Part shown: positions 36,405 to 46,061 of the stretch, in pieces | Layout: each line of letters begins with the position of its first letter | Position numbering within the stretch: position 1 is the stretch's first letter | Assembly (NCBI RefSeq): GCF_030552475.1 | Contig: NZ_JAUPED010000010.1 | Coordinates: forward strand, 62,001 to 126,000 | DNA: 64,000 nucleotides | Direction: 5' to 3' | Source: Mariniflexile sp. AS56 | GTDB lineage: Bacteria > Bacteroidota > Bacteroidia > Flavobacteriales > Flavobacteriaceae | The notes under the pieces: generated by a model | The model's input: only the letters and a program-made list of their open reading frames with translations | Database searches by the model: none | What the model was told of the DNA's origin: nothing | Program-made: the position numbers and the translations under genes

Positions 36405-38051
36405 ATGAAAAATAGAAAAAAACTGTTACGATTAATGACAATCGTTGTATTATTATTTAGTTTAAAAATTGCCGCACAAATTACACCTGAGTTTGATGGT
36501 GTGGTTGGTTCATACGAAAGAACTTTGATTGGAAGTGGTTTTAGCGATGTCACTGCTGCATTACAAGGATTGATTGATGATGTTTCTTCACAGCCAAGTG
36601 GTGGAACCATAAAGCTTTCAGGTGACGTAAAATTAACAGAAGTTTATCTGAAATCGAATGTGCATATTGATATAGCCAAAGGAACCGTTATAAAAGGAAC
36701 CGTCAATCAATCAAAACCCGCAATTTTTCAGATTGGAGTGGATTCGAATGAAAACATTAATAATGTCAAAATATTTTGTAGTGATTGTGATCACACCAAA
36801 CCAAACGATGATATTAATGAAAAATTTGTCTTTGATTTAACTGAATTCGGAATGAATGGACAGGTTAGAGCTTTCATGCTGGCAAATACGACCAATTTTT
36901 GGATATCAGACGCTTATATAATTGATGCACTCACTCAATTTAATGCCATCACATTAAACCCATATATCATTCAAACCAGTACAGATAATTCAATTCACAA
37001 AGGATTAAGAGATTATCAGGTGGTTTCATCTCCTTTAAAAGGAGATATCAGATATATTCATGGTGACAATCAGCATGTTGGATATGGAGTGGTTCAAGTT
37101 CAATGTGGCAGAGATGTAAATTTTGTAAGACTTTCTGGTGTTGGAGGTGTAACCTTACGATTGGAATCTGGATCAGGTATTCAGTTTGTAGGTACTGATA
37201 ATGAGCGTGCCTTAGGCGTTGTAAAAGGAATTAAAGGGAGCGATCTATCCCTAATAAATGGGTTTGCTTGTGTTATGTTGTCCCCTCATGGGAGAATAAA
37301 TGAAGATGTTTATGTTGAGAATGTGAAATCAACAAGCTCCGCTTTCGCTGTGGTTATACATACTGGTTTTTTTGATAGTGAACTGAAAGATGATAATGGA
37401 GATTTGGTGGACCCTGTAAAATTCAAAAAAGGAAGATTTACTGGCCCAGTTCTAGTTAAAAATGCACATGCCATTTATGGAACCAATGCTTATGGTCGAT
37501 TGTCACAAGAGTATAATTTTGTCGAAAATTCCATTCAAACCCAGTATCCTTGGGCAAATCTTACTATAGCTCCAGAATCTGATAATGTGCGTATCATACC
37601 CTCTGCATCGGCAGTAGGATATTTTTCGATACCAGATAGTGGGGCAACTCCTGATATCGTTGAAGGTGAATATTTGGCTCAAATTGATGGACCTATTTCC
37701 AGTAGTGGTTTTTTACCATGTATATCAACTCATTATAATAATATTTTATATGAGAACGATAAAAAAAATGTGGATTGTACTGGTCTCTCTGTAGAAGATA
37801 ATATAACAGAGAACGAAGCTTTTAAACTATATCCAAACCCAGCTAATAATAGTGTAACAATTCAACTTCCTTTGAATAGTAAAATAGCGATTTATGATTA
37901 TTTGGGAAGATTGGTAAAATCTAATTTGAAAACAGATTCCAATTCTACTCAGTTGGATGTTTCAAAATTAATAGATGGAGTTTATGTAGTTCAAGTTATT
38001 ACTGAAAAAGGAATAAAAGTGAGTAAATCTTTAATTTTAAGAAATAATTAA
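36405..38051 (+). CDS. GH82 iota-carrageenase family protein with T9SS tail
   Basis: Exported beta-helix protein of 548 aa, signal peptide ending near residue 25 (IAAQ). GH82 landmarks: LKSNVHIDIAKG, VGYGVVQVQCG (Q231), GGVTLRLESG (E254; residue 256 is Gly where the CgiA base Asp would be) and ACVMLSPHGR (H295). A T9SS sorting domain runs from FKLYPNPANNSV (about 472) to SLILRNN. It is the most diverged of the three GH82 copies. Operator F lies upstream after a terminator, so it heads its own unit, perhaps with the sulfatase at 38186 (134-bp gap, no terminator seen). Confidence 0.72.
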   Translation: MKNRKKLLRLMTIVVLLFSLKIAAQITPEFDGVVGSYERTLIGSGFSDVTAALQGLIDDVSSQPSGGTIKLSGDVKLTEVYLKSNVHIDIAKGTVIKGTVNQSKPAIFQIGVDSNENINNVKIFCSDCDHTKPNDDINEKFVFDLTEFGMNGQVRAFMLANTTNFWISDAYIIDALTQFNAITLNPYIIQTSTDNSIHKGLRDYQVVSSPLKGDIRYIHGDNQHVGYGVVQVQCGRDVNFVRLSGVGGVTLRLESGSGIQFVGTDNERALGVVKGIKGSDLSLINGFACVMLSPHGRINEDVYVENVKSTSSAFAVVIHTGFFDSELKDDNGDLVDPVKFKKGRFTGPVLVKNAHAIYGTNAYGRLSQEYNFVENSIQTQYPWANLTIAPESDNVRIIPSASAVGYFSIPDSGATPDIVEGEYLAQIDGPISSSGFLPCISTHYNNILYENDKKNVDCTGLSVEDNITENEAFKLYPNPANNSVTIQLPLNSKIAIYDYLGRLVKSNLKTDSNSTQLDVSKLIDGVYVVQVITEKGIKVSKSLILRNN

Positions 38052-38185
38052 TGGTGCTTTCAGTAAAATTTGAAAAATGTTGTTGCTAGTGTTTACAAAT
38101 TAAATGTTAACGCAGAATTACAAAGGATTCTATAAGGCGACTGGTTACAAACCGATTCGTTCAATTAAATTTAAAAAAACAAGTT

Positions 38186-39625
38186 ATGTATAAACAACTA
38201 TTAAATAGATTGACGCTTAGTTCTTTAACTTTATTGTTGTGCTCAATGACGTTGATTGCTCAAAATAAGCCCAATATTGTTTTTTTACTAGTTGATGATT
38301 TGGGTTACGGAGATTTTGGTTGTTATGGAGCAGATTTTAACGAAACACCTAATATTGATAAATTAGCAGATGAAGGTATGCAATTTACAAATGCATATGC
38401 TGCAAGTACGGTATGTTCTCCGTCACGTGCAGCTATATTAACTGGCAGATATCCAGCTCGCACACACTTAACCGATTGGATTTCTGGACATAAATTTCCA
38501 AATGCAAAGTTGTTAGTACCAGATTGGAACATGAAAATGGATCATGAAAGAATTACAATGCCTGAAGCTTTAAAGGATGGAGGTTATGCAACAGCTTTCT
38601 TTGGAAAATGGCATTTAATGCCAGAAGGTCAACCCGATTTTGATAAACATTATCCAACAAATCACGGATTTGATACAAATGTTGGGGGTAGAGAATGGGG
38701 ACAACCAAAAGGGAGAGGTAAATACTTTTCGCCTTTCGATATGCCAAATTTAGATGATGGAAAGCCAGGTGATTACTTAACAAATAAATTAACGGATGCC
38801 GCGATAACATTTTTAGATACTATAACCAAAGAAAAACCATTTCTGCTGTATTTTTCATATTACACTGTTCATGGGCCATTAATGTGTCCTCCAGAGTTAG
38901 AACAAAAATATAAAGCTAAAGCTGAATCATTTAAGAATACAAAAAATGAGTTCCTTGACCCAAAACGTGCAGGCATGGTTGAGTCCTTAGACATTAGTGT
39001 TGGTAGAGTGATGAGTAAATTGAAAGAATTAGGTATTGCCGATAATACTATTATTATACTTACAGGCGATAATGGCGGAAACTACGATGAAACAACAGGA
39101 GGACTTAAAGGATATAAAGGATTTTCATTTGAAGGTGGGGATAAAGAGCCATTTATTGTAAAATGGCCCGGAGTTGTTGTCCAAGGCTCTAAAAATGAAT
39201 CAGTGGTTATTGGAACAGATTTTTATCCAACCCTTTTGGAAATAGCTGGTTTGCCGTCACGTCCTATAGAGCATATGGATGGTATGAGTATGGTTCCATT
39301 GTTCAATGGTTCATTAAAAAAGTTGGATAGAGATGCAATTTATTGGCATTATCCGCATTACCATCGAACCAAACCTTATGGAGCTATCCGAAAAGGAAAT
39401 TTCAAATTAATTGAATTTTTTGAGGATGGAAGCTTGGAATTATATGATTTATCTATAGACCCAAATGAAACAAATAATTTGTCTAAGATTCAACCTAAAA
39501 AAGCAGAAGAATTATTTTTGAATTTAAAGAAATGGAGAGTTTCTGTTGGTGCTCAAATGATGAAAAAAAATCCGAATTACGATCCCGCTAGAGAAAAGGA
39601 AGACAGGGATAAAAAAAACATGTAG
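38186..39625 (+). CDS. S1-type secreted sulfatase
   Basis: Sulfatase of 479 aa with signal peptide ending near residue 26 (LIAQ). Metal-site DD at 37-38 (LLVDDLGYGDFG), formylglycine motif C77-S-P-S-R, then RYPARTHLTDWISGH, a stretch common in a PUL sulfatase group. Second metal site ILTGDNGGNYDETTGG. No operator pair was found in the 134 bp before it, so it is probably read through from the GH82 gene at 36405. The last residues are lysine/aspartate-rich. Confidence 0.88.
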   Translation: MYKQLLNRLTLSSLTLLLCSMTLIAQNKPNIVFLLVDDLGYGDFGCYGADFNETPNIDKLADEGMQFTNAYAASTVCSPSRAAILTGRYPARTHLTDWISGHKFPNAKLLVPDWNMKMDHERITMPEALKDGGYATAFFGKWHLMPEGQPDFDKHYPTNHGFDTNVGGREWGQPKGRGKYFSPFDMPNLDDGKPGDYLTNKLTDAAITFLDTITKEKPFLLYFSYYTVHGPLMCPPELEQKYKAKAESFKNTKNEFLDPKRAGMVESLDISVGRVMSKLKELGIADNTIIILTGDNGGNYDETTGGLKGYKGFSFEGGDKEPFIVKWPGVVVQGSKNESVVIGTDFYPTLLEIAGLPSRPIEHMDGMSMVPLFNGSLKKLDRDAIYWHYPHYHRTKPYGAIRKGNFKLIEFFEDGSLELYDLSIDPNETNNLSKIQPKKAEELFLNLKKWRVSVGAQMMKKNPNYDPAREKEDRDKKNM

Positions 39626-39783
39626 TCATTTCAAAATTATAAGGAAAAGGCTTGTTTTAGGAATGCTAATCCGTGAAATTTATTTTATTGATAAATAGAA
39701 GCCACTATTAAAGGTGAATTTCAGTATTGGATAGGTAATATTTTTATTCTTGTTCCTATTTAATTCGTTTATACTTACACTTT

Positions 39784-39848
39784 TAAATTCTGAAAGACAT
39801 TTAATTTACTGTCAGCTATATTTTTTGGGTATTTAGTCCCGTATTTTA
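39784..39848 (+). promoter_or_regulatory. Tandem operator G and promoter
   Basis: TAAATTCTGAAAGACA (39784-39799) and TTTACTGTCAGCTATA (39805-39820) are 21 bp apart. A -7-like GTATTTTA/TATTTTAT lies at 39841-39849. The next coding material is the membrane-protein remnant at 39864, then the GH-A gene at 40038, giving an unusually long leader of about 180 bases for that gene. Confidence 0.6.
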
Positions 39849-39863
39849 TATCCTTAAAAATAA

Positions 39864-40019
39864 TTCACTAAAACCTATATTTTGGTTGCTCCTGAAGGAT
39901 TCAAATTAGATTATACCGTTTCGTATGCTGTTGGAATTGCCACAGCGTTAATAGTATCCATATGGTTTTTATTTGGAAAACCAGTTTCTAAGTTAAAAAC
40001 AGAACAAGCAACTATTTAA
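39864..40019 (+). pseudogene. C-terminal remnant of a membrane protein, probably a transporter
   Basis: A 51-codon open stretch without a start codon (FTKTYILVAPEGF...) ends in one clear membrane helix, TVSYAVGIATALIVSIWFLFG, then a short basic tail KPVSKLKTEQATI and a stop. It looks like the last helix of a sugar transporter such as a sodium:solute symporter or MFS protein; the family cannot be settled from this length. The 5' part is absent, although an intact operator lies just upstream. The rest of 39626-40037 shows no gene. Confidence 0.6.
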
Positions 40020-40037
40020 TTAAAATTTAAAAATCAT

Positions 40038-42299
40038 ATGAAAAAATTAGTTTTCGTTCTATTCACTGCATTAAGTTTTATAGGAAATTCTCAACCTTTA
40101 GAAGTTGCTGCGAAACAAAAAATAGATGTACTTGAAAAGCTCATAATAAAAGCAGAAAAACAAGGACTCGATGTATTGAAAGAAAAAATGACGGTTCGTA
40201 CTGCCGAAATATTTCTTAAATATGCCAATTGGGATGAGAAAAATGTAAAAGAAAATACTGGTTACTTTAAAAAAGTACAGCGATACAAGAATAATGCGGA
40301 AGAAATGGCAACCTTACTTGCAGGTTTTGAACGTATGGAAGTATCCATGATGCTTGATGAGGCAACAGACTATATCACTTTACTTCTTGAGAAAAAGGTG
40401 TTTAGAACACCAAGTCCACAAGTAGATTGGGCTAAAGTAACGCAGGATGGCGACCAATTAACATATAATAACAGACCTGTTTTTCTTTCAGATTATACAT
40501 GGAAACCTAGAGTTCCAGAACTCACCAAATTTCATGGCAATCAAGATGGGTTTCTCTTAACGCCTTCCCAAGTAATCAATGAAAAAGGGGATTTAAATCC
40601 AAATACAAAAAAGGATTTATACAGTAAACCTAATGGGACTTTAGGGTTCATATTTCTAAATCATAAAACGGTTCCAAAATGGGCAAAAGCAAAATATGGT
40701 GATGACTTTGCAATACGAGAGGATACCTATACAGCTTACGATATTGATAACCCAGGTGCTCGTGAAATTCAAAAACTATTGTTGGGAAGTACGGTGCCTC
40801 AAATGGCAGGGAAACAATATACCAAATTGGGCTATATGCTTTGTAACGAACCTCATTTTTTTACACAAAAAGTGGACGATAAAATATCATGGGCATCCGG
40901 CCCGGTTTCCAATTATACCAAAGAAAAATTTAAAATATGGTTAGAAAATAAGCATAAAACTATTGATCAGTTGAATGCTGTATGGAATACTGATTTTGCA
41001 AGCTTTAAGGATGTTTCTATTGAAATCCCTATAGATGTAAGTCTGCGAGGAACTGCTAAATGGTACGATTGGTCTTTGTTTAATATGAATCGTGTTACCG
41101 AATGGTATTCATTTTTAAAAACAGAAATACAGAAACATGACCCAGCTGCAAATGTGCATTTAAAAATTATGCCCAATTTATGGACAGAAAATGAACGTAT
41201 TCATGGCATTGATTTGGAAGAGTTAACTCAGTTAAGCGGTATTATTGGAAATGATTCTGGTGCAGAGAATAACCATATGTGGGGACCAAAAGAAGAATGG
41301 GAAGATCATTACGCTTTTAATTGGAGAGAGTTGTGTATGGGTTTTGATTTTATGAAATCGGTAAGTCCGGATAAAATTAATTTTAATTCGGAATTACATT
41401 ATTTATCCACTACGAAGTCCAGAGATTTATACCTGGATCCTATGTATGCACGGGCAACCTTTTGGTTGGCGCATACCTATGGAATGACCGCGAGCCAAAC
41501 ATGGTTTTGGGCAAGAAATGAAGATGGCTCTGTAAAAAGTAAAGGGGAAAAAGGCTATGCTGCTTCAAATAATCAACAACCACGAATAGTTAATGAAGTG
41601 GCTTCCACTATTATAGATTTGAACGCCCATTCCGAAGATATTATGGCGTTGCAACGCCTTAAAAAACCATTGCGTGTTTTTCACTCGAAAACGTCTGCTA
41701 TAAATAAAAAGAAGCACATGGACGATGAATTTGAATTATACGAATCACTTCATTTTGAGGGTATTCCTATTGGTTTTGCAACAAAAAATATTTTAAATGA
41801 GCAGGATAATTCAAATTGGAATGCCGTATTAATTCATAAAACAGAGTTTGTAACCGATTCAGAATTAAAAGCCATTCAAAACTATTTAAATAATGGCGGA
41901 ACGGTTATAATGGATGATGTAAGGTTGGTAAAAGATGAATACGGAAATCCGTTACCAAAACTAAATCAAGCTAAAGGCACTTTAATTCGCGCTAATTCTT
42001 TGGAAACTTTTAAAGAAGAAGCATTTAAGGTACTTCAAATTGAAAATTTATTGCCTGAAGTTAGTGTTACAGAAACTAATGAAACAGGAGTAAAAGGATG
42101 TGCTTGGAAAGTAGCAAAAAACAACAAAGGCAATTATATTTTATCTGTTGTAAATATTGGAAAAACCAATGCTTCTTTAAATATTTCATTAAAAGGTGTT
42201 CAAAAAATAGTTTGTAAAGACATAATTAATGGGGTAGTTGTAAGCAGTTCACCTATTTTAAAACCGAACGAGGTTTATTTTGTTGAAGTTTCAAAATAA
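40038..42299 (+). CDS. Clan GH-A beta-galactosidase (GH42/GH167-like), no T9SS tail
   Basis: Exported enzyme of 753 aa with signal peptide to about residue 18 (GNSQ). Close paralogue of the enzyme at 25504 over its whole length: acid/base E271 (MLCNEPHFF), nucleophile E452 (INFNSELHY) and shared WTENERIHGIDLE, GMTASQTWFWAR. It ends at PNEVYFVEVSK, exactly where the paralogue's T9SS domain would begin, so it should remain periplasmic while the other goes to the surface (inference). It forms a single-gene unit between operator G and a terminator. The leader contains the transporter remnant. Confidence 0.75.
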   Translation: MKKLVFVLFTALSFIGNSQPLEVAAKQKIDVLEKLIIKAEKQGLDVLKEKMTVRTAEIFLKYANWDEKNVKENTGYFKKVQRYKNNAEEMATLLAGFERMEVSMMLDEATDYITLLLEKKVFRTPSPQVDWAKVTQDGDQLTYNNRPVFLSDYTWKPRVPELTKFHGNQDGFLLTPSQVINEKGDLNPNTKKDLYSKPNGTLGFIFLNHKTVPKWAKAKYGDDFAIREDTYTAYDIDNPGAREIQKLLLGSTVPQMAGKQYTKLGYMLCNEPHFFTQKVDDKISWASGPVSNYTKEKFKIWLENKHKTIDQLNAVWNTDFASFKDVSIEIPIDVSLRGTAKWYDWSLFNMNRVTEWYSFLKTEIQKHDPAANVHLKIMPNLWTENERIHGIDLEELTQLSGIIGNDSGAENNHMWGPKEEWEDHYAFNWRELCMGFDFMKSVSPDKINFNSELHYLSTTKSRDLYLDPMYARATFWLAHTYGMTASQTWFWARNEDGSVKSKGEKGYAASNNQQPRIVNEVASTIIDLNAHSEDIMALQRLKKPLRVFHSKTSAINKKKHMDDEFELYESLHFEGIPIGFATKNILNEQDNSNWNAVLIHKTEFVTDSELKAIQNYLNNGGTVIMDDVRLVKDEYGNPLPKLNQAKGTLIRANSLETFKEEAFKVLQIENLLPEVSVTETNETGVKGCAWKVAKNNKGNYILSVVNIGKTNASLNISLKGVQKIVCKDIINGVVVSSSPILKPNEVYFVEVSK

Positions 42300-42320
42300 A
42301 AAAGTCAAGATGAGTTTAAT

Positions 42321-42360
42321 AAAAAAGGTTTAATTCTTAAAAGAAGATTAAGCCTTTTTT
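42321..42360 (+). terminator. Rho-independent terminator after 40038 gene
   Basis: AAAAAAGGTTTAATTCTT (from 42321) pairs with a copy ending AGATTAAGCCTTTTTT (42360), with one or two mismatches, and closes in a run of six T. Operator H begins 24 bp later. Confidence 0.8.
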
Positions 42361-42383
42361 AATTCTATAAGTCTCAGTAATTA

Positions 42384-42448
42384 TAAACTCACAAATACAT
42401 TTCTTTTACTTGTCCATACACTTTTGTAATAGCATAAAATGATATTTG
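42384..42448 (+). promoter_or_regulatory. Tandem operator H and promoter
   Basis: TAAACTCACAAATACA (42384-42399) and TTTACTTGTCCATACA (42405-42420) are 21 bp apart. GATATTTG (42441-42448, one mismatch to TAnnTTTG) starts 21 bp after the second copy ends. The TTG at 42446, where the open frame could begin, lies in the -7 element, so translation should start at 42470. Confidence 0.72.
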
Positions 42449-42469
42449 GTAAAACTAAAGTCGAAATCA

Positions 42470-45166
42470 ATGAAGAATGTTAAGCGCATGCACTTTAAAA
42501 TTCATATAAATACACATAGATATTTATTATTATTTGCTACAGTAGCCATGCTGTTTTTAAGTCAAAGGTCTTTTGCACAAAATTTCTCAACAGAGGGAAA
42601 TGGCATCAGAAACAGCATTACTGCCAATGTAAAAGGAGAAACGATTCTCTACCTTTCAGAATTAGATGGAAGCGTTTCAGCTTATACGATCGATGGCAAA
42701 AAATTATGGCGACATGTTACAACTTCACCAGCCGTCATGTTCGAAATGAATGCTACTGATGTAAATGGAGATGGAAATGATGATTTAGTAGCGGCAAGTG
42801 CAGACGGAAATATATACTGTTGGGAAAGCAACGGAAAATTACTTTGGAAATTCAATCCGGGGCATAAAGTGCGTTTTTCAGAAATAGCTGTGGTAAGAAA
42901 TAATGGAAAACTTCAAATTTTCGCAGGAGGAAATGATTATAAATTATATGAAATAGATGCAAAAGGAAAATTAGTTTCTGAAACCGTAATTGAAGGAGTA
43001 GTCCGAAAAATTGAATCAGGAAATTTTATTGAAACTAATAAACAATCATTATTTTTAATGACCTATAACCACGATAAATTTCGTTGGGAATTTATGGGGT
43101 TTTTAGATACTGATACTAAAGAAGTCATTAAAAGTGTCACCATAAAAGATAAGAGATTAAAGGAATTAAGCAAAGCAATGGTTACTGATATTACCATTTC
43201 GGATATTAATAAAGATAAAAAAGACGATGTTTTATTTTTTGCTGATTTGTCGTTTACCCCATTTATGACAGCGCTGGATTCCGATTTTAATGTATTGGCA
43301 CAGTTTAAAGCTACCAATAAAGAAAGTCAGCGTTACGGACATTCACAAGGTGCCTATTTATCAAATAGAAATGAAATTATGTTCCAACACGGAGGCATTT
43401 TGTTTGTGTTGGATTCAAAGGGGAAACTCATTGATAGATCGGGAGCCAGATATGGTGGTTTAGTTTATAATGATTTTGTTTTTGAACCAAAAACGAATCA
43501 GTTAATTGCTGCAGGTGAAGTGGATGGAGGAAACGGACTTTGTTTTTATGATGTGAGCAAAGACAACTGGTGGAAAACCAAGCATAATAAGCAAGGGAGA
43601 ATGTTGGAGGTAGAGCAAAACCTAAATACGCTATATGAACAAACATTAAAGTTTACACCTCCAAGTTATCAAAAGAAATCGAATAAAGATTGGATCATGA
43701 TAACTTCAAAAGAGATTGATTCAAAAGTTGAAAAGTTAAACGGACAAGCTATTAAATTTGTTATTCAAAAATCGCCAAAAGAAGGGACAGATCGTTCCGC
43801 TATGGTGAAAATTATAGGCGATATTGCTTTGAAATTGGATGGTCGTGGAAAATACCAAGATTCTAGAGAAGCAATTGTTCAAATGGCTAGAGATTATGAA
43901 GCAAAAGGACAACCATTTACCTTTTGGGCAGGACATGGCAACGACCCTTTTTATATTCAAATTGAAACCTTAGAAAAAATATTGGAAGTTGCACCAAACA
44001 CCTGTTATGGTTTTGTGTATGCCGAAATGGATAATGTGGAAGATCCTAGAATTCAATATTTCATTAAAGCGTATTTACCGCGTTTAGCAACAGCTATCAG
44101 AAAAAATAATAAGGCTAAATTATACTTTAGATATAAAAATATGTTTTGGGCAGCGACTTCACATTTACCATTATGGAAAGACATGTTCTTCTCTGGAAAA
44201 TATAGTGATATTCTGGTTCCTGCTTCCGAAGATACCAGTAACCGCCTTCAAGATATTAATTTAGCAGGAAGAGTTGGTATGTTTGCAGGTGGTTATGTAA
44301 ATGATTTTGCAATGCGGTTAATAGATGATAATCCAACAAGTTGGAGACCATTATCTCCTGGCGGTCAAAACTCCATATCACCTTATTTAAGGCAAGGCGT
44401 TGTAATGGCAGCATTTGGTGCTCGTTATGGAATAGTTGCTGATAATTCTTTTACCGAAGAACCTGGGCTTAATGTGTTGTTTGCATTAATGAAATCTGGT
44501 GTTTTACCAATTGTTGATAAAGACGATATGCTTTCAATTGGATCGTGGCATCTAATTAAGGATGTCAACGAAAAATTAATTCATTCGGTAGATAACCATC
44601 ATTCATTGATTCAATATAAAAAAGATGATGATAATGCCGTGTTTTCAGTAGGTCAAATGCATTGGGCTGGTACAGATATCCCTGAATATGATTACTCCAA
44701 CGCTGCTTTAGGTGTGAAATATCGATGGTTAAATTATATGCCTGATATGCCTCATGGCATGGTTCCTGTGGCTCCAATTGAATCAAAATCGTTAATTCAA
44801 AAACAAGGGAAACCATTTTTTATATCCGATGGAAAAGTAGGGTTTGATGGAGATAAAAAAATTCCTGCGAATCAATTTGGAGACACTATAAAAAATACGG
44901 TAAATGATGGTGAAATGAATTTGCCGATAGTGGTAAAAGGTGCTTCTTGGAGTGCCATTAAATTAGACGGTAATCATACAAGATTGATATTGATAGATCC
45001 AGGTTACATTAATCCTCAAGACAGAGAGGTAAGCATTTTGTTTCAAGGGAAAACACCTGTTGGGATGGTTGATATTTTAAGTAATGAAAAAATAAATTCT
45101 AATGGAAATTCAGTGAAATTAAAAGTTCCTGCGGGTTCTATGCGATTTATTGATGTGATCTATTGA
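42470..45166 (+). CDS. GH150-like lambda-carrageenase (second copy)
   Basis: Exported protein of 898 aa from ATG 42470; a later Met (42488) is possible. Signal region ends at SFAQ (about residue 37). N-terminal propeller-like repeats (LYLSELDGSVSAYTIDGKKLW, DVNGDGNDDLVAASADGNIYCW) and the C-terminal module match the copy at 17790: FWAGHGNDPFYIQ near residue 484, YAEMDN, SNRLQDINLAGRVGMFAGG, and the ending RFIDVIY against RFIDIELKD. The two copies are clearly diverged, which suggests different preference within lambda-type or hybrid carrageenan. Followed after 32 bp by a CBM9-like lipoprotein. Family call rests on plan and length. Confidence 0.6.
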   Translation: MKNVKRMHFKIHINTHRYLLLFATVAMLFLSQRSFAQNFSTEGNGIRNSITANVKGETILYLSELDGSVSAYTIDGKKLWRHVTTSPAVMFEMNATDVNGDGNDDLVAASADGNIYCWESNGKLLWKFNPGHKVRFSEIAVVRNNGKLQIFAGGNDYKLYEIDAKGKLVSETVIEGVVRKIESGNFIETNKQSLFLMTYNHDKFRWEFMGFLDTDTKEVIKSVTIKDKRLKELSKAMVTDITISDINKDKKDDVLFFADLSFTPFMTALDSDFNVLAQFKATNKESQRYGHSQGAYLSNRNEIMFQHGGILFVLDSKGKLIDRSGARYGGLVYNDFVFEPKTNQLIAAGEVDGGNGLCFYDVSKDNWWKTKHNKQGRMLEVEQNLNTLYEQTLKFTPPSYQKKSNKDWIMITSKEIDSKVEKLNGQAIKFVIQKSPKEGTDRSAMVKIIGDIALKLDGRGKYQDSREAIVQMARDYEAKGQPFTFWAGHGNDPFYIQIETLEKILEVAPNTCYGFVYAEMDNVEDPRIQYFIKAYLPRLATAIRKNNKAKLYFRYKNMFWAATSHLPLWKDMFFSGKYSDILVPASEDTSNRLQDINLAGRVGMFAGGYVNDFAMRLIDDNPTSWRPLSPGGQNSISPYLRQGVVMAAFGARYGIVADNSFTEEPGLNVLFALMKSGVLPIVDKDDMLSIGSWHLIKDVNEKLIHSVDNHHSLIQYKKDDDNAVFSVGQMHWAGTDIPEYDYSNAALGVKYRWLNYMPDMPHGMVPVAPIESKSLIQKQGKPFFISDGKVGFDGDKKIPANQFGDTIKNTVNDGEMNLPIVVKGASWSAIKLDGNHTRLILIDPGYINPQDREVSILFQGKTPVGMVDILSNEKINSNGNSVKLKVPAGSMRFIDVIY

Positions 45167-45198
45167 AAAATATTAAATAGAAAATTAAAGAAAATATC

Positions 45199-45990
45199 GT
45201 GAAAAAAAGGACCCATTTAAATAATTTAAAATTTATTGTCGAGGTATTATTCATAATCACTTTATATCATTGCAAGGATAAAACTAATGCGGTGTTAGAA
45301 GCAAAAGTAAATATTGCACAGGATATATTTAAAGTGTCAAAAACAAATAGCAAAATAACTATTGACGGTAAACTAGATGAAGCTATTTGGCAAAATACTG
45401 AGGTAAGACCATTTAACCATTTTTTTGATGTTGTAAAACCAACCGATCAGCAAAATTCTAAATTCAGAATGCTATGGGATGAAGAAAATTTGTATTTGTT
45501 TTATGAATGTGAAGACCAATATATTACAGCCAGAGAAACCGTTAGAGATGCAGAACCTTATCATGATGATTGTGCAGAAATCTTTCTAATACCAGTTCCT
45601 GAAAGCCTTGATATGCATTTTTGTTTAGAAATTAATCTTTACAAAACGTCTAATGATATAGTGTATTTAAATAATTTTTATAATAATGAGTTCGCACCAT
45701 TAAAAGGTTTCAATCCAGAATTTGAGGTTGAGTTTACTGTTGATGGTACTATTAATGACAATTCTGATATTGACAAAGGCTGGACCATGGAACTGGCAAT
45801 TCCTATAAAAACGTTTAAAGGTGTTGATAGATTCTTTCCAGTAAAAGCCGGTAGCCAATGGAAATTCTTAGCACTTAGACAAGATAGAAATGACCCTGAA
45901 GGAAATAGACGAACGTGTTCTACTATTTTTCCAACTGAAAAAGATGTTCACGATACTAACTTTTTTGGCTTACTTGAATTTGTGGAATAA
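45199..45990 (+). CDS. CBM9-like carbohydrate-binding lipoprotein
   Basis: Lipoprotein of 263 aa starting at a GTG, with lipobox TLYHC (Cys25). The mature part is a CBM9/DOMON-like beta-sandwich: ITIDGKLDEAIWQNTE at the start, LWDEENLYLFYECEDQYI, DDCAEIFLIP, and WKFLALRQDRNDPEGNRRTCSTIFP near the end. This family binds sugar chain ends. There is no catalytic domain. It sits 32 bp after the GH150-like gene and is the last plus-strand gene before a minus-strand pair, with no clear terminator. It may present carrageenan fragments at the cell surface. Confidence 0.75.
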   Translation: MKKRTHLNNLKFIVEVLFIITLYHCKDKTNAVLEAKVNIAQDIFKVSKTNSKITIDGKLDEAIWQNTEVRPFNHFFDVVKPTDQQNSKFRMLWDEENLYLFYECEDQYITARETVRDAEPYHDDCAEIFLIPVPESLDMHFCLEINLYKTSNDIVYLNNFYNNEFAPLKGFNPEFEVEFTVDGTINDNSDIDKGWTMELAIPIKTFKGVDRFFPVKAGSQWKFLALRQDRNDPEGNRRTCSTIFPTEKDVHDTNFFGLLEFVE

Positions 45991-46061
45991 CCCACTTTAT
46001 TAACTCATCTTGAAACTGCAGGATTTAATGATTTACAAGTTTGGTCGTAAAATTGATGGTA

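Noticed and set aside
38052-38185. Half-site-like TTTACAAATTAAATGT and TTAACGCAGAATTACA before the sulfatase at 38186
   Set aside because: They are not 21 bp apart and each matches in one half only.
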